Source of the DNA: an uncultured Alphaproteobacteria bacterium
GTDB lineage: Bacteria > Pseudomonadota > Alphaproteobacteria > RF32 > CAG-239
DNA: 64,000 nucleotides
Assembly (NCBI GenBank): GCA_910584385.1
Contig: CAJUAK010000004.1
Span: 1 to 64,000 of the forward strand
Direction: 5' to 3'
How positions within the stretch are numbered: position 1 is the first letter of the stretch; each line of letters starts with the position of its first letter. Below are positions 53,444 to 61,539 of this stretch, piece by piece. Under the pieces are notes generated by a model. The model worked only from the letters and a program-made list of their open reading frames with translations. It was not told the DNA's origin and did not search any database. The translations under genes and the position numbers were made by a program.

Positions 53444-54175
53444 TTAGTTAAGGCCTTTGTTTCTACGATATTCAGCCAATTTTTGAGCCCGCCATTCGTT
53501 GGCGTTTGCGCGGGCGTTCTTTTTGGCTCTGTTAATCGTATTCTTAACATATTCCGCTTTTGCTTTTCCAGTATTATTTAAAAGCGGTGCACTGCTTTTT
53601 TGCAGGCTGGCCATTTTTACTTTTTCATAAACAGAAACAATTTTCTTTTTATATTTCTGTGCTTTTGTCGGAACGCTGGAATGATAGGCCATTGCGGCAT
53701 TCAGCCAGTCTTTTCCTTTGGTTTTATATAAGTTTGTTAAAAACTTTGCGCCATATTCCACATTTTTTTCAGGAGATAAAGCATCCTCAACAGACTTAAA
53801 AGCATTGCCGTGATAAGCCAGATTAATCTGCATGCAGCCGACATCTATGCTTTTTACGCCTTGTTTTTGAAGTTCTTTAACCTTGCGGACAGCCTCGGCT
53901 TTGGTGTTGAAAAACATTCCCTTGCCCTGGGCGTTAACCGTCCATGGCCAAGCCAAACTCTGTTTGGCGTTTTCATTCCAGCGGCCTGTTTCCACATTGG
54001 CGATTGTTGTTAACAAATGTTCTTTAATTTGATATTTTTTCTCAAATTTTTGAGCGGCATTTCCGCAAACCAAGGCGTCATCTGTAAAGCTATTGTGCGC
54101 CTGAGCCTGCACCGGCTGAATAAGCATCAGCAGTATTAAAAATAACATTAAACAATTTGATACGAAAAAACGCAT
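53444..54175 (-). CDS. lytic transglycosylase (SLT domain), sigma-54-controlled
   Basis: Peptidoglycan-cleaving enzyme of 243 aa. A signal peptide ends near AQA (about 24). The SLT domain (about 40-190) has the catalytic Glu in ANVETGRW, the VGCMQIN segment and NVEYGAKFL with AMAYHS. A basic, Ala/Lys/Asn-rich tail of about 55 residues follows. Short single-domain SLT proteins of this type often make gaps for flagella, pili or secretion machines. AGAGGG precedes the ATG. A perfect sigma-54 promoter lies just upstream. Confidence 0.87.
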   Translation of the reverse strand: MRFFVSNCLMLFLILLMLIQPVQAQAHNSFTDDALVCGNAAQKFEKKYQIKEHLLTTIANVETGRWNENAKQSLAWPWTVNAQGKGMFFNTKAEAVRKVKELQKQGVKSIDVGCMQINLAYHGNAFKSVEDALSPEKNVEYGAKFLTNLYKTKGKDWLNAAMAYHSSVPTKAQKYKKKIVSVYEKVKMASLQKSSAPLLNNTGKAKAEYVKNTINRAKKNARANANEWRAQKLAEYRRNKGLN

Positions 54176-54211
54176 CCCTCTTATCCCTTAAAATGCCACA
54201 AATATCCCTTA

Positions 54212-54228
54212 TGCAACCCTCGTGCCAA
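54212..54228 (-). promoter_or_regulatory. sigma-54 (RpoN) promoter of the lytic transglycosylase operon
   Basis: On the minus strand TTGGCACG, 4 nt, TTGCA. It matches every fixed position of the -24/-12 consensus YTGGCACGrNNNTTGCW with correct spacing. The transcript would start about 25 nt before the ATG at 54175. The rest of the 209-nt gap contains no gene I can support. Confidence 0.85.
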
Positions 54229-54384
54229 TTTCAATTTGCTTAAGGCGGACCGACCCAGTCGGATTTTAAGGTACGTTAACCAAAAAGCCAGAGCCCTTGC
54301 TTTTGAAGAACCAGGCAATTCTAAAAGCGCTTGCAAATAATATAAGCATTGCAAGCATAAAAACAAGTTGGGTGTATAACACAG

Positions 54385-55269
54385 TTATTTTTTTAAATCC
54401 AGTAAAAAATGCGCCAGATTCTTGATTGCCTGGTATGTATCTAAGCTAATCTTTTGAAACTGCGTATTTTTTTCTTGGCTTTCTTCATCGCTGTATAAGC
54501 TGCGGTTGATTTCCAGTTGCAAGCTGTACATCTGCTTGCGCGGCTGGCAGTAGTTAAAGGTGATGAAAGCCCCGGAATATGGGCAGTTGAAGGCTGTTTC
54601 ATAACCTTCTTTCTGCAATTCGTTATATAAAAAATTATACATTTCCGGCGGGCAGCTTTGCTCAAACAGCGTTCCCAAACAAAAGTCGATTTCTTTTTGT
54701 TCAGGCATTGATTTAAATATTTTAGAAGGCATGGAGTGGCAATCTAAAAGCAGGCAAAAGCCAAATTTTTTTGTAACCTTGTCAATCAGCTGTTTTAACT
54801 TTTTATGGTAAGCGTCATAAACATATCTGATGCGTTCTGAAACTTCTCCAAAGTCAAGCTTTCCGTTGTAAATGGGGCTGTTGTTTCCCGAGATTCTGTG
54901 AATGACGCCCAGCCCGACGCGGCACCGGCGCCCGACAGCGGTATTCTGCTCCGGATAATTATAATACATTTCCGGGTCAAGTTCTATTTTATCGCGGTTA
55001 ACGTCAATAAAAACTCGGGCGATATTCATGGAAACCATCGGAATGCCGAGTTTTGTCAGGGGCATGACGAGCTCATCGACATAAGTGTCGCAGCTTGATA
55101 AAAGCTCTTTAGGCGGCAAGAGGGTGTTTTCTGCAAAGCCTTCCGGCAGAATCCGCCCGGAATGCGGAACGGATAAAACCAAGGGAAATTCAATATTATC
55201 TGCAGAATATTCCTCAAAAACGGGAAGCTTTTTATAATTTATCTTAAAGTCCAAATTTTTTTCAGCCAC
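54385..55269 (-). CDS. N-formylglutamate amidohydrolase-family protein
   Basis: A 294-aa member of the FGase family (HutG-like), zinc hydrolases that deformylate N-formylglutamate in histidine breakdown. LSVPHSGRILP near residue 33 and LLLDCHSMPS near 172 carry the presumed metal ligands, and VIHRISGN is also typical. The start codon is GTG with AAAGGGG upstream. No histidine-utilisation genes are nearby, so the physiological substrate is open. Confidence 0.82.
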   Translation of the reverse strand: MAEKNLDFKINYKKLPVFEEYSADNIEFPLVLSVPHSGRILPEGFAENTLLPPKELLSSCDTYVDELVMPLTKLGIPMVSMNIARVFIDVNRDKIELDPEMYYNYPEQNTAVGRRCRVGLGVIHRISGNNSPIYNGKLDFGEVSERIRYVYDAYHKKLKQLIDKVTKKFGFCLLLDCHSMPSKIFKSMPEQKEIDFCLGTLFEQSCPPEMYNFLYNELQKEGYETAFNCPYSGAFITFNYCQPRKQMYSLQLEINRSLYSDEESQEKNTQFQKISLDTYQAIKNLAHFLLDLKK

Positions 55270-55391
55270 GTTTAACCCCTTTGCAAATGTCTTAAAAGGC
55301 TAACATGGAGAGTCTTAAATTTTTGATAACAATAATAAGAAAAATATGCTTGCATTTTAGATTTTGATAAGTTATACAATGAAGCACCGCC

Positions 55392-55466
55392 AGTCTCGTG
55401 GTGAAACGGTTATCACGTATCCTTGACATGGATGAGTCGGCAGTTCAACTCTGCCCGAGACTACCA
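55392..55466 (+). tRNA. tRNA-Val (GAC)
   Basis: Cloverleaf with acceptor AGTCTCG/CGAGACT, D stem GTGA/TCAC, anticodon stem TATCC/GGATG with loop TTGACAT (anticodon GAC), T stem GGCAG/CTGCC, discriminator A and encoded CCA. A strong terminator follows immediately. Confidence 0.93.
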
Positions 55467-55470
55467 ATAA

Positions 55471-55502
55471 AAAATCCCGGCTTTTAAGCCGGGATTTTTT
55501 TT
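55471..55502. terminator. terminator after tRNA-Val, bidirectional
   Basis: A 12-bp stem (55471-55482 with 55487-55498) with a short T-rich loop, and A/T runs on both flanks. It also ends the convergent gene at 55504. Confidence 0.93.
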
Positions 55503-55503
55503 G

Positions 55504-56169
55504 TTATTGTGCTTTTTTCATTTGGTGATATTGCCAGAGCATGATGATGACAATGTAAGGCAGAAAAACTTCCGCGCTTTCTTCCAAAAGGGAGAAGCTT
55601 TCAATCATCTGGCGGGAAAGGGGCTCTTCATGCGAATGGCGGTAATTGCCGGGAAAACGGTCAAAAAACTTTGATAAGACCAACATGGTGCACAATGTTG
55701 CCGTTGACCAGGTCAGCGTATTCATCTTAAAAAATGAAATAATTAAATATTTGGTATATTTAACAGCCAGATAGGCAATCGCCGCGAAAACGGCAAGCAG
55801 AACGGCACCGAAAATAATTTTTTCGCTCAGCGGATTCGCCGGATTCAGAAAAAATCTTGATTTAAACGGAGTCGTGTCAGTTGCGGAAAGATGATGCTGT
55901 ATTCCCATTTCCCGCAGAAAGGCGCATGCGCCAAGAAGGATGAAAATAACGTAATCAAGACGTTTTCCGGAAAAATCCTTATAATAAAAAACAAAAGCCA
56001 GCAGCATTAAAACATATCCGGCATGGGTCAGGTGTTCAATCAGTTCGCCGTCTTCAGTGATTTGGAATTTTAATTCCGGGAAGAAGAGCAAGACGATAGT
56101 CATGCCGAGAAGCCATAAAATGGTAACAAAAATCGGCGTAAACAAAGGGGACATTAAATATTTTTTCAT
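55504..56169 (-). CDS. integral membrane protein, 221 aa
   Basis: About six transmembrane helices (approximately residues 12-30, 48-64, 72-88, 117-137, 150-168 and 196-214). A polar loop at about 88-112 (REMGIQHHLSATDT) and another with PGNYRHSHEE before the last helix contain several His and Glu that could bind a metal. I do not recognise the family. AAGGA precedes the ATG; the gene is monocistronic with a shared terminator. Function unknown. Confidence 0.6.
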   Translation of the reverse strand: MKKYLMSPLFTPIFVTILWLLGMTIVLLFFPELKFQITEDGELIEHLTHAGYVLMLLAFVFYYKDFSGKRLDYVIFILLGACAFLREMGIQHHLSATDTTPFKSRFFLNPANPLSEKIIFGAVLLAVFAAIAYLAVKYTKYLIISFFKMNTLTWSTATLCTMLVLSKFFDRFPGNYRHSHEEPLSRQMIESFSLLEESAEVFLPYIVIIMLWQYHQMKKAQ

Positions 56170-56258
56170 GACTGGTTCCTTATATAATAAATTATGGTGT
56201 TAACTTAAAACAAAGTCTTAATGAATACAATCCAAATTTTGAATTAAGGCAGAATTAA

Positions 56259-56840
56259 ATGCAAAAAGATGTTTATATTTTTCGCCATGGCGAAACAGAT
56301 TATAATAAAGAAAAACGCTGGCAAGGCTGCGGCATAGACAGCGAGCTGAACGCGGCGGGCATCGCGCAGGCGGAAAAGCTTGCCGTTAATTTGTCCGGTA
56401 AAAATCTGGAAATTATTTGCTCCAGCCCAATGAAACGTGCGCTGAAAACCGCGGAAATCGCAGCAAGTTTATGCGCCGTTCCCATAGTTGTCATAGCCGG
56501 CTTGCGCGAAGGATGTTTTGGCGAAGCGGAAGGAATGCTCAAAACGGAGGTTGCGCAAAAATTTCCGGATGTGTTTAACATGTGGTATTCTCCTGAAAAT
56601 GACATGGATGTCCGGTTTCCGGGCGGGGAAAGCAAGCGGGAAATGCAGGAACGGATGCTTGATGTTTTAAAACAGGTAGAAAAAATGCCGCAAAACATAA
56701 TAGGGATATCTTCGCACGGCAGCTCAATCCGCTATCTTTTGATGGCTTTCGGACACCAACCGTCAAAAATGGAAAATACCGCATTATACCATTTGGCATT
56801 TAAAGACGGAAAATGGCGTCTGGCATCGGAGAAGGCATAA
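56259..56840 (+). CDS. histidine phosphatase (phosphoglycerate-mutase-like)
   Basis: A 193-aa branch-1 histidine phosphatase. The catalytic RHGET is in FRHGETDYN (His about 10). The second Arg is in PMKRALKTAE, the acid in LREGCFGEAEG, and the second His in ISSHGSSIRYL. Such enzymes dephosphorylate small phosphoesters; cofactor-independent mutase activity is less likely for this short form. Followed by a strong hairpin. Confidence 0.88.
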   Translation: MQKDVYIFRHGETDYNKEKRWQGCGIDSELNAAGIAQAEKLAVNLSGKNLEIICSSPMKRALKTAEIAASLCAVPIVVIAGLREGCFGEAEGMLKTEVAQKFPDVFNMWYSPENDMDVRFPGGESKREMQERMLDVLKQVEKMPQNIIGISSHGSSIRYLLMAFGHQPSKMENTALYHLAFKDGKWRLASEKA

Positions 56841-56866
56841 AAAAGGCATGCCGCGGCATGCCTTTT
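56841..56866. terminator. palindromic terminator
   Basis: AAAAGGCATGC, CGCG, GCATGCCTTTT: an 11-bp symmetrical stem between two convergent genes. It can serve both. Confidence 0.85.
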
Positions 56867-56882
56867 GAAAATTGTGGATTTG

Positions 56883-57857
56883 TTAGCAGAAATTATCAAA
56901 TTCCTTTTTGAGATTGCGTTCAAAAATGCTGTTTAATGTCGTCTTAATATCGGCTTTTTCATAAATTGCCTTATATAAAGCCTGGCAAATCGGCATGTCG
57001 ATATTTTCTTTATCCGCAATTGCCTTAACCGCTTTAAGCGTAGGGACGCCTTCAGCCAGTTTGCCGAAATCTTCGCCTTTTGCAAACTTTTCGCCAAAAG
57101 TGCGGTTATGGCTGTAGGGGGAAAACAATGTTGCTTCATAATCGCCTAAATGGGCTAAGCCGTAAGCAGTTTGCGGATTGCCGCCCATATGTTTGATAAA
57201 GCGTCCGACTTCAATCGGGGCGCGCGCCATTAGAGCGCCTTTCAGCCCATGCCATTCCAAGCCGTCCAGAATGCCGGCGGCAAGCCCGATAACATTTTTC
57301 AAAGCCGCGCCGACTTGGTTTCCGATAAGGTCTGAACCGTAATAAAAACGGATAAGTTCGCTTTGCATGGTCTTAATCCAAAAATCTTTGGTTTCTTCTT
57401 CATCGCTGTCAATCACGGCACAAGAAGGGACTTTCTTCATGTAATCCTGAACATGTCCCGGACCTGCCAAAACCGCGATATGGATATCTTGGTCGATTTC
57501 TTCGCGCATAACGTCAAACATGATTTTTGAACCGGGTTCTTCCAACCCTTTCATAGCCAAAAGAAATTTTTTGCCCTTTAGGTCATAAGCGTTAAGTTCT
57601 TTGCACAAGCCTCTGAAATATTGGCAGCCGATTGAAATAATAATGGCGTCGTTTTTCAAAACGGCAGGCAGGTTGTCATGCAAAACCATGTTGTCTGACA
57701 ATGACAGATATGGATTCTTTCTGGTTTCTTTAAGCTCGATAAAATTAGGAGAGGTGGGAATGTCGTACATGTCCAGGCCAAACCCACGGTAATTTGCCGC
57801 GTACCAGCCCAAAAAAGTTCCCCAGCGCCCGCAGCCGATTAAAGATATTTTTTCCAT
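56883..57857 (-). CDS. gpsA: glycerol-3-phosphate dehydrogenase [NAD(P)+]
   Basis: Makes sn-glycerol 3-phosphate for phospholipid synthesis. It is 324 aa. The N-terminal Rossmann motif is LIGCGRWGTFLG, with Cys where the second Gly-Ala is usual. The catalytic Lys lies in GAALKNVIGLAAG, and GLAHLGDYEATLFSPYSHNRTFG corresponds to the GpsA substrate-binding block. The sequence is more divergent than most GpsA proteins but the motif order is clear. AGGAG precedes the ATG. Confidence 0.88.
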   Translation of the reverse strand: MEKISLIGCGRWGTFLGWYAANYRGFGLDMYDIPTSPNFIELKETRKNPYLSLSDNMVLHDNLPAVLKNDAIIISIGCQYFRGLCKELNAYDLKGKKFLLAMKGLEEPGSKIMFDVMREEIDQDIHIAVLAGPGHVQDYMKKVPSCAVIDSDEEETKDFWIKTMQSELIRFYYGSDLIGNQVGAALKNVIGLAAGILDGLEWHGLKGALMARAPIEVGRFIKHMGGNPQTAYGLAHLGDYEATLFSPYSHNRTFGEKFAKGEDFGKLAEGVPTLKAVKAIADKENIDMPICQALYKAIYEKADIKTTLNSIFERNLKKEFDNFC

Positions 57858-57952
57858 GATAATCTCCTAAATGAATAACATAATAGATAGCAGTACTTCA
57901 AAAAGAGTTTTTTGGCAATGGAGATATTCTTCCTTCCCACATGAATATTCAA

Positions 57953-57982
57953 AAAAAGAGAGCCTTTTAAGGCTCTCTTTTT
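57953..57982 (-). terminator. intrinsic terminator of the 132-aa gene
   Basis: A 12-bp stem (57953-57964 with 57971-57982), 6-nt loop, T-run on the minus strand. Confidence 0.92.
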
Positions 57983-58004
57983 CTAAATTGGAATAAAATT
58001 CAGG

Positions 58005-58403
58005 TTATTCGTACCAAAATTCCTTTAACACCGACGCTTCGGCGGCAGGACAGCTGATACGTTCAAAACGAACCATGTCTTCATCATCGGTAAGGTAAAC
58101 AAAAACATGGGAACCGCTCATATGCAGGCGGCAGACTCTTCCGAGTGTGATGGGGGTTTCCTCCAGATTCTTGTTTTGCAAGTTCCAGCGGGGAAAAATT
58201 TCCGGAGCGTCCATCTTCAGGTAAACAAAACTGTTGTTCTCGGTGCGAGCCTTCCAGCAGAGAAGCTGGCGGGTGCGTTGGCGCTTTTTGCCATTGTAAT
58301 GGAACAATGCGACCGGAGTGATGTTTTCCGGATTAACGAAATACCCCAGCTTCTGCAGTGCCAGTGTCGCATGCAGGTTGCTAATGATTTCAGTCCTTTT
58401 CAT
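58005..58403 (-). CDS. hypothetical protein, 132 aa
   Basis: A soluble protein with no signal peptide. The first 25 residues form a helix (EIISNLHATLALQKLGYFVN); the rest is predicted mainly beta, with three cysteines and many aromatic residues. No recognised domain. It is monocistronic between gpsA and lpxB, with a strong terminator and a weak ribosome site. Function unknown. Confidence 0.55.
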   Translation of the reverse strand: MKRTEIISNLHATLALQKLGYFVNPENITPVALFHYNGKKRQRTRQLLCWKARTENNSFVYLKMDAPEIFPRWNLQNKNLEETPITLGRVCRLHMSGSHVFVYLTDDEDMVRFERISCPAAEASVLKEFWYE

Positions 58404-58492
58404 ACTTTAGTAAAATTTATGTTTATAATTTAATATCTATATGAATGTATTGCACAAAATATGACAAAATTACTTGTTTGTCAATAAAAATG

Positions 58493-59665
58493 TTATCCAT
58501 TTTTGTTGCAAACCTTTTTGAGGATAATGTCTGCGGCGTTTTCGCTGGGTGTTTGTATGCCTTGCCCCAATATTTCCCGAACTTTTTTGAAGCCGTCCAT
58601 TTGCCGCTCGAACAATTCGCCTTTTTCCAGCAAGCTTTCCGTATATGCGCGCAGATTTCCGCAGACGCAGCGCTCTTGAAGGATTTCGGGAATAATCTCG
58701 CGTCCGAGCAATATATTGGACAAATTTACAAATTGGATATGCATAAAATGTTTTAAAATCAACGCGGTCAACGGCGAGACCTTATAGGCGATGATATGCG
58801 GCACATTGCAAATGGCAAGTTCCAAGGCCACGGTGCCGGAAGCGGCAATGGCGGCGGAAGAAGCGTTAAAAGCATTATATCTGTCTTGTTCGCTTTCTGC
58901 CACGACAATTGGAAGGTGTGTCTGGTTAACCATGGATTTGACCTTGTTGGCAACCGTCCGCACCGTAGAAATTGCAAAACAGATTTTATTGTCTTTTTCA
59001 TAAAGCTCTCTGGCCGCGTCTAAAAAGACGGGAAGCAGCTTCTCCACTTCATTGTGCCGCGAACCGGGCAGGAGCGAGATAATTTTTTGGTTTTCCGCAA
59101 TGTGGTATTTTTTTCTAAAGGCTTTGCCGTCCCCCTGGCTCACTTCGCTTTCGATAACCGGATGCCCGACAAATTCTGTTTCAAGCTTATAAGGCGTGAA
59201 ATATTTAGGTTCTTGCGGCAAAAGGGTTAGCAACAAATCAATATATTTATACATGGTGCGCGCGCGTTTTTTCTTCCATGCCCAGACCTGCGGCGCGACA
59301 TAATGGATTTGCGGAATGCCCAGTTTCTTTTTACGCAGGGCTTTATGGATTCGTGCCGAGAAGCTCCAGCTGTCAATCGTGATAACGGCATCAGGGCGGA
59401 TTCTCTCAATATCGGCAACAGTTTCCTTGATTCTTCTTAAGACTCTGGGAATGCTCGGGATAACTTCCGCCAATCCCATAATGGCCAGTTCGCTGACGTC
59501 AAAAAGCGATTTAAGCCCGGCGTTTTCCATTGTTTCGCCGCCCAAACCGTAAAAGCAGACATTTTTCCCGGTCTTTTTTTTAAGTGCCTTCATGAGCCGC
59601 GAACCGAGCAGGTCTCCGGACGGTTCTCCGGCAATAAGATATATTTTAAGAGGATTATTTTGCAT
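58493..59665 (-). CDS. lpxB: lipid-A-disaccharide synthase
   Basis: Joins UDP-2,3-diacylglucosamine and lipid X to form the lipid A disaccharide backbone. The GT-B glycosyltransferase is 390 aa from the ATG at 59665; a GTG two codons upstream is the alternative. Family signatures are AGEPSGDLLGSRLMKAL at the N-terminus, YYGLGGE-type turn, IHYVAPQVWAWKK, and LLPGSRHNEVEKLLP. It overlaps lpxI by 11 nt, so its substrate-forming enzyme is co-translated. Confidence 0.96.
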   Translation of the reverse strand: MQNNPLKIYLIAGEPSGDLLGSRLMKALKKKTGKNVCFYGLGGETMENAGLKSLFDVSELAIMGLAEVIPSIPRVLRRIKETVADIERIRPDAVITIDSWSFSARIHKALRKKKLGIPQIHYVAPQVWAWKKKRARTMYKYIDLLLTLLPQEPKYFTPYKLETEFVGHPVIESEVSQGDGKAFRKKYHIAENQKIISLLPGSRHNEVEKLLPVFLDAARELYEKDNKICFAISTVRTVANKVKSMVNQTHLPIVVAESEQDRYNAFNASSAAIAASGTVALELAICNVPHIIAYKVSPLTALILKHFMHIQFVNLSNILLGREIIPEILQERCVCGNLRAYTESLLEKGELFERQMDGFKKVREILGQGIQTPSENAADIILKKVCNKNG

Positions 59666-60488
59666 ATTCACTCGGATTGACTCCTTTTATAAATAAGCCG
59701 TATTTGTCAGCCAAAGCAATCGTTTCTTTTTCATTGACGATTAAACCGTTTCCGGCATGCAGGCAAATTCCTGCCAGGCCGCTTTTGTAGGCGGCTTCAA
59801 CGGTTTTATCGCCGATTGTCGGCAAATCGATGCGCATGTCCTGCTGGGGTTTGCGGATTTTGACCAGAACGCCTTTGTCGCCCTTGCGCTTATATTCGCC
59901 GCAGCGGCGGACAAGCTCTCCGGTGCCTTCTATCCCTTCCACGCCAAGAACCAACCCTTGCTGCACGATAACCGCTTGCCCGACATCCAAACGCCCGAGC
60001 TCTGTCGCGACTTCGATGGCGCGCTTAATGTCCAGCTCATTTTGTTTGCTGGGCTTGACTTTCCCAAGAACGCCTTCGCGGATAAGCAAAGAGGGCATAA
60101 CCTCGTGAATGCCCTTGACCAGCATGCCTTCAGCCTCAAGCTCTTTGACCAAAGCGCGCAAAATGCCGTCATCGCCTAAGGCTTTTGCGCCTATTTTAGC
60201 AAAAAAAGCGGCTGTTCTTAAGTCCGGGACAAGGTCAAAAATCCCGGGGCGCCGGATTGTGCCGATCATAACCACATCTTGAACTTTTTCTTCTGCAAAT
60301 TTTTTAAATCCTGTTCCTGCCTGCCCGATACGCAGCCATTGGTGAGGAATATCCGGCGTAAAATATTTTTGTTCGGCATTTCCTTCAATTGCCAAAACAA
60401 AAAAATCCCGCCCTTCTTTTTGGCAGTGTTTAATCAGTTCATAAGGAATGCTCCCGCCGCCGGCGATAATTCCTAATTTGCGGCTCAT
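59655..60488 (-). CDS. lpxI: UDP-2,3-diacylglucosamine pyrophosphatase LpxI
   Basis: Hydrolyses UDP-2,3-diacylglucosamine to lipid X, the alphaproteobacterial replacement for LpxH. It is 277 aa. The N-terminal LGIIAGGGSIPYELIKHC, the GTIRRPGIFDL segment, and the C-terminal domain with GQAVIVQQGLVLGVEGIEGT and LPTIGDKTVE are all characteristic. Presence of LpxI is one reason to place the organism in Alphaproteobacteria. Confidence 0.96.
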   Translation of the reverse strand: MSRKLGIIAGGGSIPYELIKHCQKEGRDFFVLAIEGNAEQKYFTPDIPHQWLRIGQAGTGFKKFAEEKVQDVVMIGTIRRPGIFDLVPDLRTAAFFAKIGAKALGDDGILRALVKELEAEGMLVKGIHEVMPSLLIREGVLGKVKPSKQNELDIKRAIEVATELGRLDVGQAVIVQQGLVLGVEGIEGTGELVRRCGEYKRKGDKGVLVKIRKPQQDMRIDLPTIGDKTVEAAYKSGLAGICLHAGNGLIVNEKETIALADKYGLFIKGVNPSEYAK

Positions 60489-60526
60489 TTTGCCTCCGTT
60501 AAAAAATAAGTTATCAGAAGAATAAA

Positions 60527-60558
60527 GGCAAAATACGCTTTTTGCAACGTATTTTGCC
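60527..60558 (-). terminator. hairpin after lpxA, probable terminator
   Basis: An 11-bp perfect stem (60527-60537 with 60548-60558), 10-nt loop, followed on the minus strand by TTTATT. It would reduce read-through from lpxA into lpxI-lpxB. Confidence 0.65.
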
Positions 60559-60579
60559 CGTTCATAAACAAAGAAGCTT

Positions 60580-61380
60580 CTAGTCAGCCTGCATAACGTT
60601 TCTGCGGCCGTTTAAGGATTCTTCGATAAATGTGATTTGTTCCATAACCATGTCATTGTCTTTAAACTTTTCTTTGGCTTCGGCAAGACGGCTTTCAAAA
60701 TTGCCGTTTTTGCCTTTAAACAAGAACATGAAGGCGCGCGTGATGGATTTTACGGTAGCTTCGTCAAAGCCGCTGCGTTTCAGCCCGATAACATTCAATC
60801 CGCGCAATTTTCCGCGGTCGCCGGTAACAATGCCGAACGGAATAACGTCGCGGTCAACGCCGGACAAGCCGCCAATCATCGCTTTTCTTCCGATGCGGCA
60901 GAATTGGTGAACAGCTGAGTTGCCGCCCAAAATGGCACCGTCGCCCACACGGACATGCCCGCCGATAACGGCGTTATTGGTCATGATGACATTATTGCCG
61001 ACAACGCAGTCATGGGCAATATGCGAGTTAATCATAAACATGCCGTTGTCGCCGACAGTGGTGGTAAAATGTTCTTTCGGAGTGCCGGCATGCATAGTAA
61101 CATTTTCCCGGATGATATTGTTTTTGCCGATAATAAGCCTGGCTTCTTCTTTAAATTCGTTGCCATGGTCCTGGGGGCCGCCGCCTAAAACGGCACCCGG
61201 AAAAACAATCGTCCCTTCGCCGATCGTGGTATCGCCCATAATGGTAACCCGTCCCAGAAGCTGGACATTTTCGCCGATTTTTGCTCTGGAGCTGACCCAG
61301 CAAAGAGGGCCGATTTTAGCTGTTGCGGCAATTTGGGCGCCGTCTTCGATAACGGCTGTAGGATGAATGTTGTTCGTCAT
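60580..61380 (-). CDS. lpxA: UDP-N-acetylglucosamine acyltransferase LpxA
   Basis: Catalyses the first acylation in lipid A synthesis. The left-handed beta-helix of hexapeptide repeats fills residues 1-190, and the C-terminal helical domain follows; total 266 aa. GGGPQDHGNEF and TMHAGT with the catalytic His (NVTMHAG), and AVHQFCRIG are recognisable. lpxD and fabZ, its usual neighbours, are not here. AAGGA precedes the ATG. Confidence 0.96.
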   Translation of the reverse strand: MTNNIHPTAVIEDGAQIAATAKIGPLCWVSSRAKIGENVQLLGRVTIMGDTTIGEGTIVFPGAVLGGGPQDHGNEFKEEARLIIGKNNIIRENVTMHAGTPKEHFTTTVGDNGMFMINSHIAHDCVVGNNVIMTNNAVIGGHVRVGDGAILGGNSAVHQFCRIGRKAMIGGLSGVDRDVIPFGIVTGDRGKLRGLNVIGLKRSGFDEATVKSITRAFMFLFKGKNGNFESRLAEAKEKFKDNDMVMEQITFIEESLNGRRNVMQAD

Positions 61381-61539
61381 GTTTTTTTCCTTTGATTAAT
61401 ATGTAACTGTGAAAAAGCTAGCATGCATGCATATAAAAGTAAAAACAAATAATCTTTCAAATTTTTACAAAAGCTCTTAACCATTATTAAATAAAAAGTG
61501 TAAAATAATAATGTATTAATAATTCTGTTCGGAGACAAA

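Noticed and set aside
54181..54366. 61-codon minus-strand frame upstream of the lytic transglycosylase
   Set aside because: It is crossed by the sigma-54 promoter and leader, and has no coding character.
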